Origin: Sutcliffiella horikoshii
GTDB lineage: Bacteria; Bacillota; Bacilli; Bacillales; Bacillaceae_I
NCBI RefSeq assembly: GCF_019931755.1
Contig: NZ_CP082918.1
Location: forward strand, 1,716,001 to 1,780,000
Length of the DNA: 64,000 nt
Direction: 5' to 3'
Positions 47,220 to 56,612 of the stretch are shown here, piece after piece. The notes under the pieces were generated by a model. The model had not been told where the DNA came from, ran no database searches, and saw only the letters and a list, made by a program, of their open reading frames with translations. Position 1 is the stretch's first letter. Each line of letters starts with the position of its first letter. A program made the position numbers and the translations under genes.

Positions 47220-47645
47220 ATGAAGAAATCAATGATGATAATGATATGCCTTATAACACTTGCGCTTGGAGGATGTAAAGAAGATCAACAAAAGCCCAAA
47301 AGTGAAGATGTATCAGGAGAAGAGGTAGTGGAGGTACTTACCACAAATACAACGTCCGATAAAAAAGACATTTCTATGACGATCCATCATTCTGTGAAAG
47401 GTCAGGATATCTATCTAGAATGTATTATTACACCAAATTTTAAATTTAAAGAGAACAGAGACACTAAAAAACAAGGTGAAGGGCAGGTTGTGGTGTACTT
47501 AGACAATAAAAAGTGGGACAGCTTCGCAAAAGGTGCATTCATTCTTAAATCCGTACCAAAAGGTAAACATGACTTGACGGTCAAATTGTTACATAATGAC
47601 TGGACCGAATACGGAATAGAACAGACAATCCAAGTAGAAATATAA
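47220..47645 (+). CDS. Hypothetical lipoprotein (141 aa)
   Basis: Signal peptide with lipobox LALGG-Cys19, a short acidic linker, then a beta-rich domain (MTIHHSVKGQDIYLECIITP, GKHDLTVKLLHNDW) that may be immunoglobulin-like. AAAGGAGCA precedes the ATG. No family recognised, and it does not correspond to a named ylb gene. Confidence 0.7.
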   Translation: MKKSMMIMICLITLALGGCKEDQQKPKSEDVSGEEVVEVLTTNTTSDKKDISMTIHHSVKGQDIYLECIITPNFKFKENRDTKKQGEGQVVVYLDNKKWDSFAKGAFILKSVPKGKHDLTVKLLHNDWTEYGIEQTIQVEI

Positions 47646-47709
47646 TCACCCTTTTGGGTATTATACATCTCTAGAAAAACATGGTATGATGGATTTGGAG
47701 GTGTATTCG

Positions 47710-48162
47710 ATGATGATTGCTACTTTTGAGCATGTTCAAATGGTTGAAAAAGCGGAAGAATTAGCGAAAATGATCTGGCAGTCCGAACTTGCTGAAGATT
47801 ATCATCGCTGTTTATATAATCTACAACATGACGAAGAAGCACAGGAGCTTATCCGTGCATTCGATTCTATAAAAGAAAAATATGAGGAAGTTCAACGATT
47901 CGGGAAGTATCACCCGGATTACCGTAAAGTAACCCTCGAAACTCGTGAGTTGAAACGTAAAGTGGATCTTCACGAAACCATTCACGCTTTTAAAGAAGCT
48001 GAAGATGCCATACAAAAAACACTTGATGAAATAAGTGTCATGATAGGGCAGGCTGTATCGACAAATGTAAAGGTTCCAACAGGAAACCCATTCTTCGATT
48101 CCATGTCAAGCTGCGGCGGCGGTTGCGGCTCAGGCGGCGGCTGTGGATGTAAAGCAAGCTAA
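47710..48162 (+). CDS. ricF: RicF (YlbF), regulatory iron-sulfur protein
   Basis: ATG 47710 follows TTTGGAGGTG; earlier in-frame ATGs are rejected. The 150-residue Com_YlbF family protein is helical and ends in the cysteine-rich SSCGGGCGSGGGCGCKAS. With RicA (YmcA) and RicT (YaaT) it forms the complex that carries [4Fe-4S] clusters and directs RNase Y processing, affecting competence, sporulation and biofilm formation in B. subtilis. Confidence 0.92.
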   Translation: MMIATFEHVQMVEKAEELAKMIWQSELAEDYHRCLYNLQHDEEAQELIRAFDSIKEKYEEVQRFGKYHPDYRKVTLETRELKRKVDLHETIHAFKEAEDAIQKTLDEISVMIGQAVSTNVKVPTGNPFFDSMSSCGGGCGSGGGCGCKAS

Positions 48163-48168
48163 CCCCCC

Positions 48169-48202
48169 AAAAAGAAGCTGCAAAAACCGCAGCTTCTTTT
48201 TT
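48169..48202 (+). terminator. Terminator of ricF
   Basis: AAAAAGAAGCTGC/GCAGCTTCTTTTT stem and T6. Confidence 0.92.
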
Positions 48203-48240
48203 AATGATTAAAAGGTAACGCTTGGAGTTACAGATACATA

Positions 48241-48367
48241 GCTGTTGATTGGAGCAAATGGCGTAGACTCCTGAGGGAGATAGCGCTAGGTGGAGACCCC
48301 GCAAGCTTGCCGAGGAGGCTCTCGTCAGCCCCTAGGAAAGCGAAGCCATTTTGCGGAAATCAACAGC
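48241..48367 (+). repeat. GC-rich intergenic repeat, copy F (solo, perfect terminal inverted repeats)
   Basis: A 127 bp element bounded by GCTGTTGATT and its exact complement AATCAACAGC. Inner pairing GCAAATGGC/GCCATTTTGC makes it foldable. It shares GACTCC, GGTGGAGACCCCGCAAG and GAGGAGGCT with the C/E arms but is more diverged. It lies between converging genes. Confidence 0.85.
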
Positions 48368-48385
48368 GGCTTTAAAAAAACCAAA

Positions 48386-48718
48386 TTATTTAACTCTTAA
48401 CCGAATACAATCATCACACAGGTTGCCACAACAGAACATTTTTTCCTGAGGAACATAGAAGCGGTGTCTATAAACAAAAAGACAGTCTTGCCTTCGCACA
48501 AAATGCGTTTCCACCGTCACTTTTTTCTTATGCATCGCTACCTTCGAACAAACTCCAATAAAGGATCTGCCCTTTTCTTCCCAACCAGAAATATGTTCAG
48601 GATCAACCTCTACATATAGAAAAGGAATACCAGCTACATGTTTTCTGAAACAGCAAATGACTAAATCATTTTTATCTACTTCTTCTAAAAATACATTCCA
48701 AATCTGTTCCAGCTCCAT
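48386..48718 (-). CDS. Hypothetical protein with C-terminal cysteine cluster (110 aa)
   Basis: A soluble protein with Cys22, Cys23, Cys57 and Cys79 upstream and a C-terminal cluster FCCGNLCDDCIR that could bind a metal. No signal peptide or known family. GAAAGGACG precedes the ATG. It sits between ricF, whose product also ends in a cysteine cluster, and ylbG. Confidence 0.6.
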   Translation of the reverse strand: MELEQIWNVFLEEVDKNDLVICCFRKHVAGIPFLYVEVDPEHISGWEEKGRSFIGVCSKVAMHKKKVTVETHFVRRQDCLFVYRHRFYVPQEKMFCCGNLCDDCIRLRVK

Positions 48719-48850
48719 GGAAAACGTCCTTTCTTTCTATTTAATGATCGAATATTCCCCAATTGGTGTGCTTAAAGTATGTCATAATATTTCCATTCAT
48801 GCTAAACTATAATAAAAACGTGGATCAATCTTCTTAAAGGGGTAAATTAT

Positions 48851-49126
48851 ATGCTATCACAAAGACAAGGCATTGTAGTGTGGCTCCATTCATTAAAGCA
48901 GGCCAAATTGCTGAGGCGCTATGGAAATGTCATCTATATATCAAAAAAATTAAAATATGTCCTGTTCTACTGTAACAGTGAGGATACGGAAGTATTAGTG
49001 GAAAAGCTTAATAGACAATCTTATGTTAAAAAGGTGGAGGTTTCACATAAACCTTCCATAAAAACTCATTATGAAAACTCCAGGCCGGACAAAGCAAAAG
49101 AATATGACTATAAGATGGGCTTATAA
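48851..49126 (+). CDS. ylbG: UPF0298 protein YlbG (DUF2129)
   Basis: The 91-residue protein begins RQGIVVWLHSLKQAKLLRRY and contains KLKYVLFYCNSED and KVEVSHKPSI, characteristic of YlbG. Small cytoplasmic protein with an RNA-binding-like ferredoxin fold by family prediction. Function not established. Confidence 0.9.
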   Translation: MLSQRQGIVVWLHSLKQAKLLRRYGNVIYISKKLKYVLFYCNSEDTEVLVEKLNRQSYVKKVEVSHKPSIKTHYENSRPDKAKEYDYKMGL

Positions 49127-49131
49127 AAAAT

Positions 49132-49173
49132 GCAGTACAAACTTAAGTAATTAGGTTTCGTACTGCTTTTTTT
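49132..49173. terminator. Terminator of ylbG
   Basis: GCAGTAC/GTACTGC with inner AAAC/GTTT pairing and T8. Confidence 0.85.
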
Positions 49174-49209
49174 ATTATCCAAAATGTCCGACACTGATAT
49201 GTTTCATGA

Positions 49210-49599
49210 TTACCTTAAAGCGGGAATATAATGATTTAACCGCAATATCCCGATTAAATATTGAAAATAAAGCTCTTTCTCTGCAAAAACTTCAGTAGGT
49301 TTTACTTCGAATTGAATGATTTCCTTATCCAATTCTTTTGCAAGCTCCTGAAAAAGATCCGCGCGTTTATTTGGTTGGAACTGGTGGTTTGGAATCCCTT
49401 CCAAACTGATGTAAAGAGCTTGGAAATCACCAGGATTTGTTGGCTTCATTACAACAACAAAAGAGGATAATTTTCGTTCGTTTTTCACTGTATGGAGCAT
49501 GATGAGATGCTGCAATCTATTTTTATTACTTCTTGCCAGCTCCATAAGTTCATATATATCAGAATAGCCTTCTCCGAGTTCTATGAATCGTTGTATCAT
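49210..49599 (-). CDS. Conserved hypothetical protein (129 aa)
   Basis: A soluble alpha/beta protein: IQRFIELGEGYSDIYELMEL, SSFVVVMKPTNPGDFQALYI and FEVKPTEVFAEKELYFQYL. AGGAGAAAAAA lies before the ATG. Bacillus genomes often carry a gene of this size next to ylbG. I cannot assign a function. Confidence 0.65.
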   Translation of the reverse strand: MIQRFIELGEGYSDIYELMELARSNKNRLQHLIMLHTVKNERKLSSFVVVMKPTNPGDFQALYISLEGIPNHQFQPNKRADLFQELAKELDKEIIQFEVKPTEVFAEKELYFQYLIGILRLNHYIPALR

Positions 49600-49692
49600 T
49601 TTTTTCTCCTCTCAAACTGCTTTACTCAAACATACTTTACCATGTTCCATTTGAAAATTGAAGAGAATATAATGCTTGAAGGAGGTATGCCG

Positions 49693-50010
49693 ATGCTTTG
49701 GTTCACCTTGATTCTTATATCAAGTTTGATCATTTTGTATATTCATGACCATTTTTACGGGAAGAATGTTTCCCCGTCCAATAAGGGTCTGCCTATCAAA
49801 GGGATACTGGTAACTGGGATTTTATACTATCTTGTTCAAGAAGGTCTCTTAACCAAGGAAGAAGAAAAAGAATTAGTAGGAAGCAGTCTTGAGGAAATAG
49901 AAGGTTATGTTTCAGAGAAGGGCATCTTGAACCAGGACGAATGGGGAGAACTATGTTTATACCATTGTGAGACACATGAGAATGTGCTTGATCTCGACAT
50001 GCCAACATAA
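49693..50010 (+). CDS. Hypothetical membrane-anchored protein (105 aa)
   Basis: ATG 49693 follows GAAGGAGGTATG, and the much longer in-frame start is rejected. One N-terminal helix (about 3-19), then an acidic cytoplasmic domain with a helix-turn-helix-like run (GILYYLVQEGLLTKEEEKEL). No family recognised. Confidence 0.6.
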   Translation: MLWFTLILISSLIILYIHDHFYGKNVSPSNKGLPIKGILVTGILYYLVQEGLLTKEEEKELVGSSLEEIEGYVSEKGILNQDEWGELCLYHCETHENVLDLDMPT

Positions 50011-50024
50011 TTATCAAACAAAAA

Positions 50025-50055
50025 AACCCTGCTCGGATGTCCGGGCAGGGTCCTT
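50025..50055 (+). terminator. Terminator-like hairpin
   Basis: AACCCTGCTCGG/CCGGGCAGGGT stem (one wobble) with an ATGT loop. The T-run is weak. Confidence 0.6.
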
Positions 50056-50119
50056 CCATCCCTTGAAACTAATCAAGGTTAAGAAGGCAAAGGGAGAGGA
50101 GAAACCGGAGGAAGAACTT

Positions 50120-50256
50120 ATGGGGAAACGTAAGTCTTCTCCGCGGTTGGCAACAACATCACACGAAAGGATGTTGTTAACACTAAGTATGAACCAAAAG
50201 GTGTAATGCTATACACAATTGATAAAACTAAAATTGCGCCTGAGAAATACTTTTGA
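50120..50256 (+). pseudogene. Possible frameshifted small gene before rsmD
   Basis: ATG 50120 has a strong GGAGG eight bases upstream and starts MGKRK, but that frame ends after 28 codons at 50206. The frame two bases along is open from 50134 to 50256 and reads like a real protein end (ITRKDVVNTKYEPKGVMLYT, IDKTKIAPEKYF), yet has no start of its own. One indel near 50131 would join them. It could also be a real 28-residue peptide. Confidence 0.3.
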
Positions 50257-50320
50257 AATTCATGTCGAATATGATAGGATATTGTTGATTGGTAATTTCG
50301 AAACAAAGTATGGTGAGAAG

Positions 50321-51383
<1,063 letters not shown>

Positions 51384-51387
51384 AGTG

Positions 51388-51434
51388 AAAGCTGTCATGA
51401 AAATTAGATTTAATTTTCATGACAGCTTTTTTGG
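51388..51434. terminator. Bidirectional terminator between coaD and ylbJ
   Basis: A 17 bp perfect stem AAAGCTGTCATGAAAAT and complement with T6. Confidence 0.92.
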
Positions 51435-51445
51435 TATGAAATAAC

Positions 51446-52684
51446 TTATGCATGTTCATTTTTAACACTTCTTTTTATGAGGAGTAGTAGGTATATCCAT
51501 AACATTGCAATCGTAAATATCGGGCCATATGTCTGAAATAAACCAAAGGCGGTTTCCCAAAAACCTTCAGGCAGAAAAGGTGAGAAAACGGGAAGATCTC
51601 CATTAGCTGTTTCAAATCCTTTTAACTTTTGATCCAACGGCTGCCATAGAATAAAAGTAATGACTGCTGCAAAGATACCATGCAGGATACGAGCTAGAAA
51701 AAAAGGTTTAAAGCGGATATCAGACTCCGCCAGAATGCTTGCAACCTGTGCTTGAACGGAAAATCCACTGAAAGCGAGGAAAAAGCTTGTCACGATAATC
51801 TGTTCCATTAGACTGACCCCTGTTACCTCACTTGTCAGTTTTCCGCCAAGCGTGATTTCAAACAGACCTGATATGAGGGGATAACTAAGATCTTTTGAAA
51901 TATCGAATATTCCAAGTAAAACACTGATAAGGGCTGCAAGTATTGCTGTAACAGAAAATAAGGACAACATGCTGTTTAATACCGAAAAAAGGATTAAGAA
52001 TCCGCCGACCATTAAAAGTGTCTGAACTGAGGACAAAACTGCATCCCCAAGCAGTTTGCCAATAGGCTTATTGTTTTTTAGGCGTGTTCTGTGCAACTCG
52101 GAAAAGGCTCTCCTGATAGATACTTTTTGAGGAGTTCTTGAAAGGTCTTCTTGACGCTTGGACACATAGTAAGGTCCATAAAACCGCATAATCAAACCAA
52201 CACATATATTCCCTAAATAATGGGCCGCAGCAAGTATAATCCCGACTTTAGGATTGTGAAAAAAACCAACAGCTATAGCGCCAAAAATGAAAAGTGGATT
52301 TGAAGAATTGGTGAAGGAGACAAGGCGTTCGCCCTCAATTTGCGTAATCTGTTTTTCCTGACGCAGTCTCACTGTTAATTTTGCTCCAGAAGGATAACCC
52401 GATGCCATTCCCATTGCCCATACAAAACCTCCGACTCCAGGTACCCTGAAGAGTGGTCGCATAAATGGCTCTAAAATAACGCCGATAAAAGCCACTACCC
52501 CAAACCCGATCAGCAGCTCACTGATTATCAAAAAAGGCAAAAGAGAAGGGAATACAATATCCCACCACATATTAAGTCCTCTTACACTTGCTTGAAAAGA
52601 CGCTTGAGGGTTAAGAATAAGAGATAGTGTAAGCAGGGAAATAATAATAGCAAAAATAACTGTCTTGACTTTCGAATAGTCCAA
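51446..52684 (-). CDS. ylbJ: Sporulation integral membrane protein YlbJ
   Basis: The 412-residue protein has about eight helices and nucleoside-recognition Gate domains, with SGYPSGAKLTVRLRQE and FTNSSNPLFIFGAIAVGFF. The family is required for proper sporulation. TTG 52684 is chosen because AAGGGGG lies eight bases upstream; an earlier in-frame ATG would overlap it. Confidence 0.9.
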   Translation of the reverse strand: MDYSKVKTVIFAIIISLLTLSLILNPQASFQASVRGLNMWWDIVFPSLLPFLIISELLIGFGVVAFIGVILEPFMRPLFRVPGVGGFVWAMGMASGYPSGAKLTVRLRQEKQITQIEGERLVSFTNSSNPLFIFGAIAVGFFHNPKVGIILAAAHYLGNICVGLIMRFYGPYYVSKRQEDLSRTPQKVSIRRAFSELHRTRLKNNKPIGKLLGDAVLSSVQTLLMVGGFLILFSVLNSMLSLFSVTAILAALISVLLGIFDISKDLSYPLISGLFEITLGGKLTSEVTGVSLMEQIIVTSFFLAFSGFSVQAQVASILAESDIRFKPFFLARILHGIFAAVITFILWQPLDQKLKGFETANGDLPVFSPFLPEGFWETAFGLFQTYGPIFTIAMLWIYLLLLIKRSVKNEHA

Positions 52685-53029
52685 CCGATTAACCCCCTTC
52701 ATAAGTATAAAAACAAGTAATATATTCACAAAAGCAAATAATGAATTAGCTCTTCATTTCTTTTTTGTACAAGAATGAATGGGTTTTTGTTAGAATAATA
52801 ATAATTACCCCTAGATTGGCAACCAGGTTTGTCCCGTCACCTTACCTTTCAATATACGTAAAAGGGACAGTGGAATAGAACCTAAATTGACCCAAGTCTT
52901 CACAGTTTGTTCACCAAGAAAAAGGAATAGCGTATGATAAATTAGAGGAATCAAAGGATAATGGTATAGGACTTGATAATTTGGTTGCTGTAAAGCTTTA
53001 GGTGGCTGTACACAGCTTGAGGTGATAAC
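52685..53029. other. Divergent ylbJ-ylbK intergenic region
   Basis: About 345 bases without a supported gene. It is AT-rich near ylbJ (TTAGAATAATAATAATT, about 52791-52807). A minus-strand frame is open here but has no ribosome binding site. Sporulation-specific promoters would be expected for ylbJ, but I cannot place them reliably. Confidence 0.4.
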
Positions 53030-53827
53030 TTGAAGGAACCTATAGTAGGAATTGCATTGGGATCTGGTGGAGCACGCGGCTTTGCCCATCTTGGCGCCCT
53101 TAAAGTATTGCAAGAAGAGAATATAAGGGTGGATCTTATTGCCGGAAGCAGTATGGGGGCACTTGTAGGAAGCTTCTATGCAATGGGACATGATATGGAT
53201 CGCCTTTATAAAATTGCCACTGCATTCAAACGAAAGTATTACTTGGACTTTACTGTTCCGAAAATGGGATTTGTAAGTGGAAACCGGGTGAAGGAACTTA
53301 TCCGGATGTTCACTCAAAACAAAAACATTGAGGAATTAGACATCCCCCTTTCCATCGTTACGACAGATCTGGAAAAGGCGGAGAAAGTAGTTTTAACGAG
53401 CGGACCTATATCGGATGCCGTGAGGGCAAGTATTTCCATTCCTGGAATTTTTGTACCCGAAAAGGTAAATGGTCGTTTGCTTGTCGATGGAGGAGTGGTA
53501 GACCGTGTTCCTGCCAGCGTAGCAAAGGAAATGGGTGCGGATATCGTTATAGCAATAGACGTTTCGCAAGTCAAAACGAATGAACCGGTTGATTCGATTT
53601 TCGATGTCATTTTGCAAACAATTGATATAATGCAAAATGAGTTGGTCAAACGAAGTGAAACAGAGGCTGATGTCATGATTAGGCCTGCTGTTGCTCATTA
53701 CAGTTCACGGGCATTTACCAACATTGAGGAAATTATCCGAATCGGTGAAGAAGCGACCAGACTGCAAATTCCCTATATTAAGAAGACGATAGAGGAGTGG
53801 AAGGAGAAACAGCAACATGAAAAGTAA
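53030..53827 (+). CDS. ylbK: Patatin-like phospholipase family protein YlbK
   Basis: The 265-residue protein has the oxyanion loop GSGGARGFAHLG (11-22), nucleophile elbow GSSMG near residue 40, and the catalytic Asp in DGGVVDRVPAS near residue 151. It is a predicted serine esterase of the RssA/NTE type. TTG start behind GAGGTGA. It overlaps ylbL by 11 bases. Confidence 0.92.
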   Translation: MKEPIVGIALGSGGARGFAHLGALKVLQEENIRVDLIAGSSMGALVGSFYAMGHDMDRLYKIATAFKRKYYLDFTVPKMGFVSGNRVKELIRMFTQNKNIEELDIPLSIVTTDLEKAEKVVLTSGPISDAVRASISIPGIFVPEKVNGRLLVDGGVVDRVPASVAKEMGADIVIAIDVSQVKTNEPVDSIFDVILQTIDIMQNELVKRSETEADVMIRPAVAHYSSRAFTNIEEIIRIGEEATRLQIPYIKKTIEEWKEKQQHEK

Positions 53828-54842
53828 ATATTTTATGAGGTCCCTGTTAATTGGGATAGTGCTAGCAGTGGTCTTGAATTTTGTGACATTGCCTTATTAT
53901 GTAACACGTCCTGGTGATGCACAGGAATTAAGACCACTTGTATCGGTAGAAGGCGGGGATGAAGACGAAGGAAGCTTTATGCTGACCACCGTTAAAATGG
54001 GGAAGGCCAACATTTTTACGTATGCTTTTGCAAAAGTAAGTGAATACCAAAATATCTTCCCTATCAACCAGATCCGTGCTGAGGATGAGACGGATGAAGA
54101 GTATAACTATCGTCAGTTACATATGATGGAAAGTTCCAAAGAAACAGCTATTAAAATCGCTTATGAGAAGGCTGGTAAAGAGGTCGAATTGATCTCCAAA
54201 GGAGTATATGTTTTTAGTGTAAAAAAAGGACTAGCAGCTGAAGGCAAGCTGGATATTGGGGACCGTATTACACATATTGATGGGAAAGAAACAGCGACCG
54301 CAGAGGAACTGATGGAAGTGGTCGGTGAAAAATCCATCGGGGACACAATAGAGCTTACTTTTGATCGCGACGAGGAAGAAAAAACAACTTCTATTACATT
54401 AGGAGAGCATCCTGAAGATCCAAACCGGGCGGGGCTAGGAATCAGTTTATTGACTGATTACGAAATTACGATGGATCCACCCATTACTATAAATTCTGCA
54501 CAAATTGGAGGGCCATCAGCAGGTTTGATGTTCTCCTTGGAAATATATAACCAGCTTTTAGACGAAGACATTTCCAAGGGCTATGATATCGCAGGCACAG
54601 GAGCAATCAATGAAAAAGGAGAAGTCCTCCGAATTGGCGGAATCTCCCAAAAAATTGTTGCCGCCGATAACTCAGGCGTTGATATTTTCTTTGCACCAAA
54701 TGAAAAAGGTGCAGAAGGCTCCAATTATCAAGAAGCCCTTGTAGCGGCTGAAGATATTAAAACGTCCATGAAGATTGTACCTGTAGATACATTTGAAGAT
54801 GCCATTGAGTATTTGGAGCAGTTGGAAACTAAAAGTGAATAA
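53817..54842 (+). CDS. ylbL: PDZ-Lon protease YlbL (SepM-like)
   Basis: The 341-residue protein has an N-terminal transmembrane anchor (about 9-26), a PDZ domain (about 120-200) and a Lon-type peptidase domain with catalytic Ser234 in GGPSAG and Lys279 in GISQKI. In B. subtilis YlbL helps remove the DNA-damage division inhibitor YneA. The start overlaps ylbK, so the two are translationally coupled. Confidence 0.93.
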   Translation: MKSKYFMRSLLIGIVLAVVLNFVTLPYYVTRPGDAQELRPLVSVEGGDEDEGSFMLTTVKMGKANIFTYAFAKVSEYQNIFPINQIRAEDETDEEYNYRQLHMMESSKETAIKIAYEKAGKEVELISKGVYVFSVKKGLAAEGKLDIGDRITHIDGKETATAEELMEVVGEKSIGDTIELTFDRDEEEKTTSITLGEHPEDPNRAGLGISLLTDYEITMDPPITINSAQIGGPSAGLMFSLEIYNQLLDEDISKGYDIAGTGAINEKGEVLRIGGISQKIVAADNSGVDIFFAPNEKGAEGSNYQEALVAAEDIKTSMKIVPVDTFEDAIEYLEQLETKSE

Positions 54843-54845
54843 AGG

Positions 54846-54880
54846 AAAAACGCCTTACCAGTAGTGGTGAGGCGTTTTAT
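54846..54880 (+). terminator. Terminator of ylbKL
   Basis: AAAACGCCTTACCA/TGGTGAGGCGTTTT stem with one mismatch and a GTAG loop. Confidence 0.9.
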
Positions 54881-54937
54881 TATCAGGAGGAAATTAAGGT
54901 AAGGACGAAGTAGTAAAACTTCTTTGGATTACGAAAT

Positions 54938-55030
54938 GTCACAATAACCCGTAAAAATGTCACAATAACAGTCGAAAAAGTCACAATAACTACGAAAATA
55001 GTTACAATCATCTCCTGAAAAATCACAATC
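54938..55030. repeat. Five-unit tandem array with exact 21 bp period
   Basis: GTCACAATAAC starts at 54938, 54959 and 54980, followed by GTTACAATCAT at 55001 and ATCACAATCC at 55022, all exactly 21 bases apart. The second half of each unit is variable with a GAAAA or AAAAAT core. In one minus-strand frame it reads as a VIVTF heptad, but that frame has no ribosome binding site. It lies between converging ylbL and tmcAL. Confidence 0.9.
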
Positions 55031-55117
55031 CAGATATTTAAGGTACCTGAGGAAGAAGAACAAGCGAAAAACATTTATAAACTTCATGAAAACTACCAAA
55101 ATATAAACTTTCCCAAC

Positions 55118-55156
55118 AAAAAAACTCCCCAGATCATAAATAATCATGAAGGAGTT
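55118..55156 (-). terminator. Terminator of tmcAL
   Basis: On the minus strand AACTCC pairs with GGAGTT, with an inner TCAT/ATGA pairing, followed by T7. Confidence 0.75.
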
Positions 55157-55208
55157 AAAACTTTTTCATCATATAACTTTCATCATCAGAAGGTGTTTTG
55201 TTTTTTCA

Positions 55209-56453
55209 TCAAATGAACCTATATTCCAGTTCATCGTAACGTATAGGCGGTTTGGAGAACTCCTGCAACATCCAATCACTCCGTGCGGGCTCGCCAAACT
55301 TCATGGCATATGTGTTGGTTGCACGAATATCCATATCGAGCATCGCATTCTCCACACCAGAGACTTTAGAAAGTATAGGGATTTCTGTTTCTTTCTTAAT
55401 TTGCTTCAAATAAGCCTGTCCACGCTTTGACATACCTAACAAACGAATATACTCACTTTGCTTAGAAGCGGAAACATCCAGCATGGTATCCTTCTTCGTG
55501 TTGGTTAGAAGATGTGTACACATCCGTTGCAGCCTTGTCCACGTATATCTTTTTGTTTTTAACTTGGTCATAAATTCATGGAAGGAGGAACTTTCTTTCA
55601 TGGTTTGAATTAACCTGTGTTCGAGTCCTTCCTCGACTTCGTATATCTCTGAAAGCTCTGAGGGGGTGCTGCAGAGAATGCGATATTTAAGGAGGGTGAA
55701 ATAATCCTCCCATTGATGAAAGCTGCCTACATGCTCTTTATAGTGGCCTAACAGATCATATGTAGGCCTTGGTACAAACCTTTGAACCTTTTCAATATTT
55801 CCGCTATGATCAAAAAGATGTTTTCTGATGCTTGTTGCACTCGCAATGGGTGAATCATTGAATTCAGGATCATGATAACCTGCACCCGTTCGTTCAATAG
55901 TGCAAGGTTGAATCGAACTATTTTGTTCTTGGATCGCTTTCACATAATGAAATCCAAGAATGTTATTCGGTTTGGTCAAATCCAAAACTTTTTCCGTCTT
56001 TTCAGTCAATCTTAAAAAAGCCAACGAAGAAGCTTTCGGAAAGCTGTATCCTTGTCCGATAAATTCCTGAACATACAAATCATAAGTATCTTGATGTTCG
56101 TTCATTAATCGAATCGTACGTTCAAAGTCCTGAATGTTTCCCTGTTCGCTTCCAAAACAGACATTATCGCATTTTAATCCAGACAAAATAGAGATCGAAC
56201 CACTAGCAAAAACTTCTGCTTTCTGCGTAGCAAATGCGTACGGCAACTCCACTACAATGTCAATGCCGTTAGAAAGCGCCATTTTTGTGCGGGTCCACTT
56301 GGAAACCAGTGCTGGTTCTCCGCGTTGAAGGAATTGTCCGCTCATTACAGCAATAACAACTTCTGCACCTGTTAGTCTTTTTGATTCTGTTAAATGAAAA
56401 AGATGCCCATTATGAAAAGGGTTGTACTCCACAATTACACCTAAGGATTTCAT
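55209..56453 (-). CDS. tmcAL: tRNA(Met) cytidine acetate ligase TmcAL (YlbM)
   Basis: The 414-residue HIGH-type nucleotidyltransferase begins MKSLGVIVEYNPFHNGHLFH, with GQFLQRGEPALVSKWTR and SGSISILSGL following. The enzyme makes N4-acetylcytidine at the wobble base of elongator tRNA(Met) from acetate and ATP. Divergent from ylbN, as in B. subtilis. Confidence 0.93.
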   Translation of the reverse strand: MKSLGVIVEYNPFHNGHLFHLTESKRLTGAEVVIAVMSGQFLQRGEPALVSKWTRTKMALSNGIDIVVELPYAFATQKAEVFASGSISILSGLKCDNVCFGSEQGNIQDFERTIRLMNEHQDTYDLYVQEFIGQGYSFPKASSLAFLRLTEKTEKVLDLTKPNNILGFHYVKAIQEQNSSIQPCTIERTGAGYHDPEFNDSPIASATSIRKHLFDHSGNIEKVQRFVPRPTYDLLGHYKEHVGSFHQWEDYFTLLKYRILCSTPSELSEIYEVEEGLEHRLIQTMKESSSFHEFMTKLKTKRYTWTRLQRMCTHLLTNTKKDTMLDVSASKQSEYIRLLGMSKRGQAYLKQIKKETEIPILSKVSGVENAMLDMDIRATNTYAMKFGEPARSDWMLQEFSKPPIRYDELEYRFI

Positions 56454-56612
56454 CTCACACCCACTCCATCAATATTTCTTCCATCATTTATTTTCTTGGA
56501 TACTTGTTCAATTTACGTTATTATGTCTATAATTATAGTGTAAAGAAAAAATATTGACAAATAAACTTGCGAAAGCTATAATTACTTTTGTTGCCTTGAG
56601 GTGAATATCTTG

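Noticed and set aside
52811..53317. Minus-strand 168-codon frame over the ylbJ-ylbK gap
   Set aside because: More than half overlaps ylbK in antisense. It has no ribosome binding site and no recognisable family.
54883..55074. Minus-strand 63-codon frame with VIVTF heptads
   Set aside because: It arises because the 21 bp array is a multiple of three. There is no ribosome binding site, and the frame runs through repeat DNA and the ylbL terminator region.
55146..55430. Plus-strand 94-codon frame opposite tmcAL
   Set aside because: It is mostly antisense to the well-supported tmcAL gene and has no ribosome binding site.
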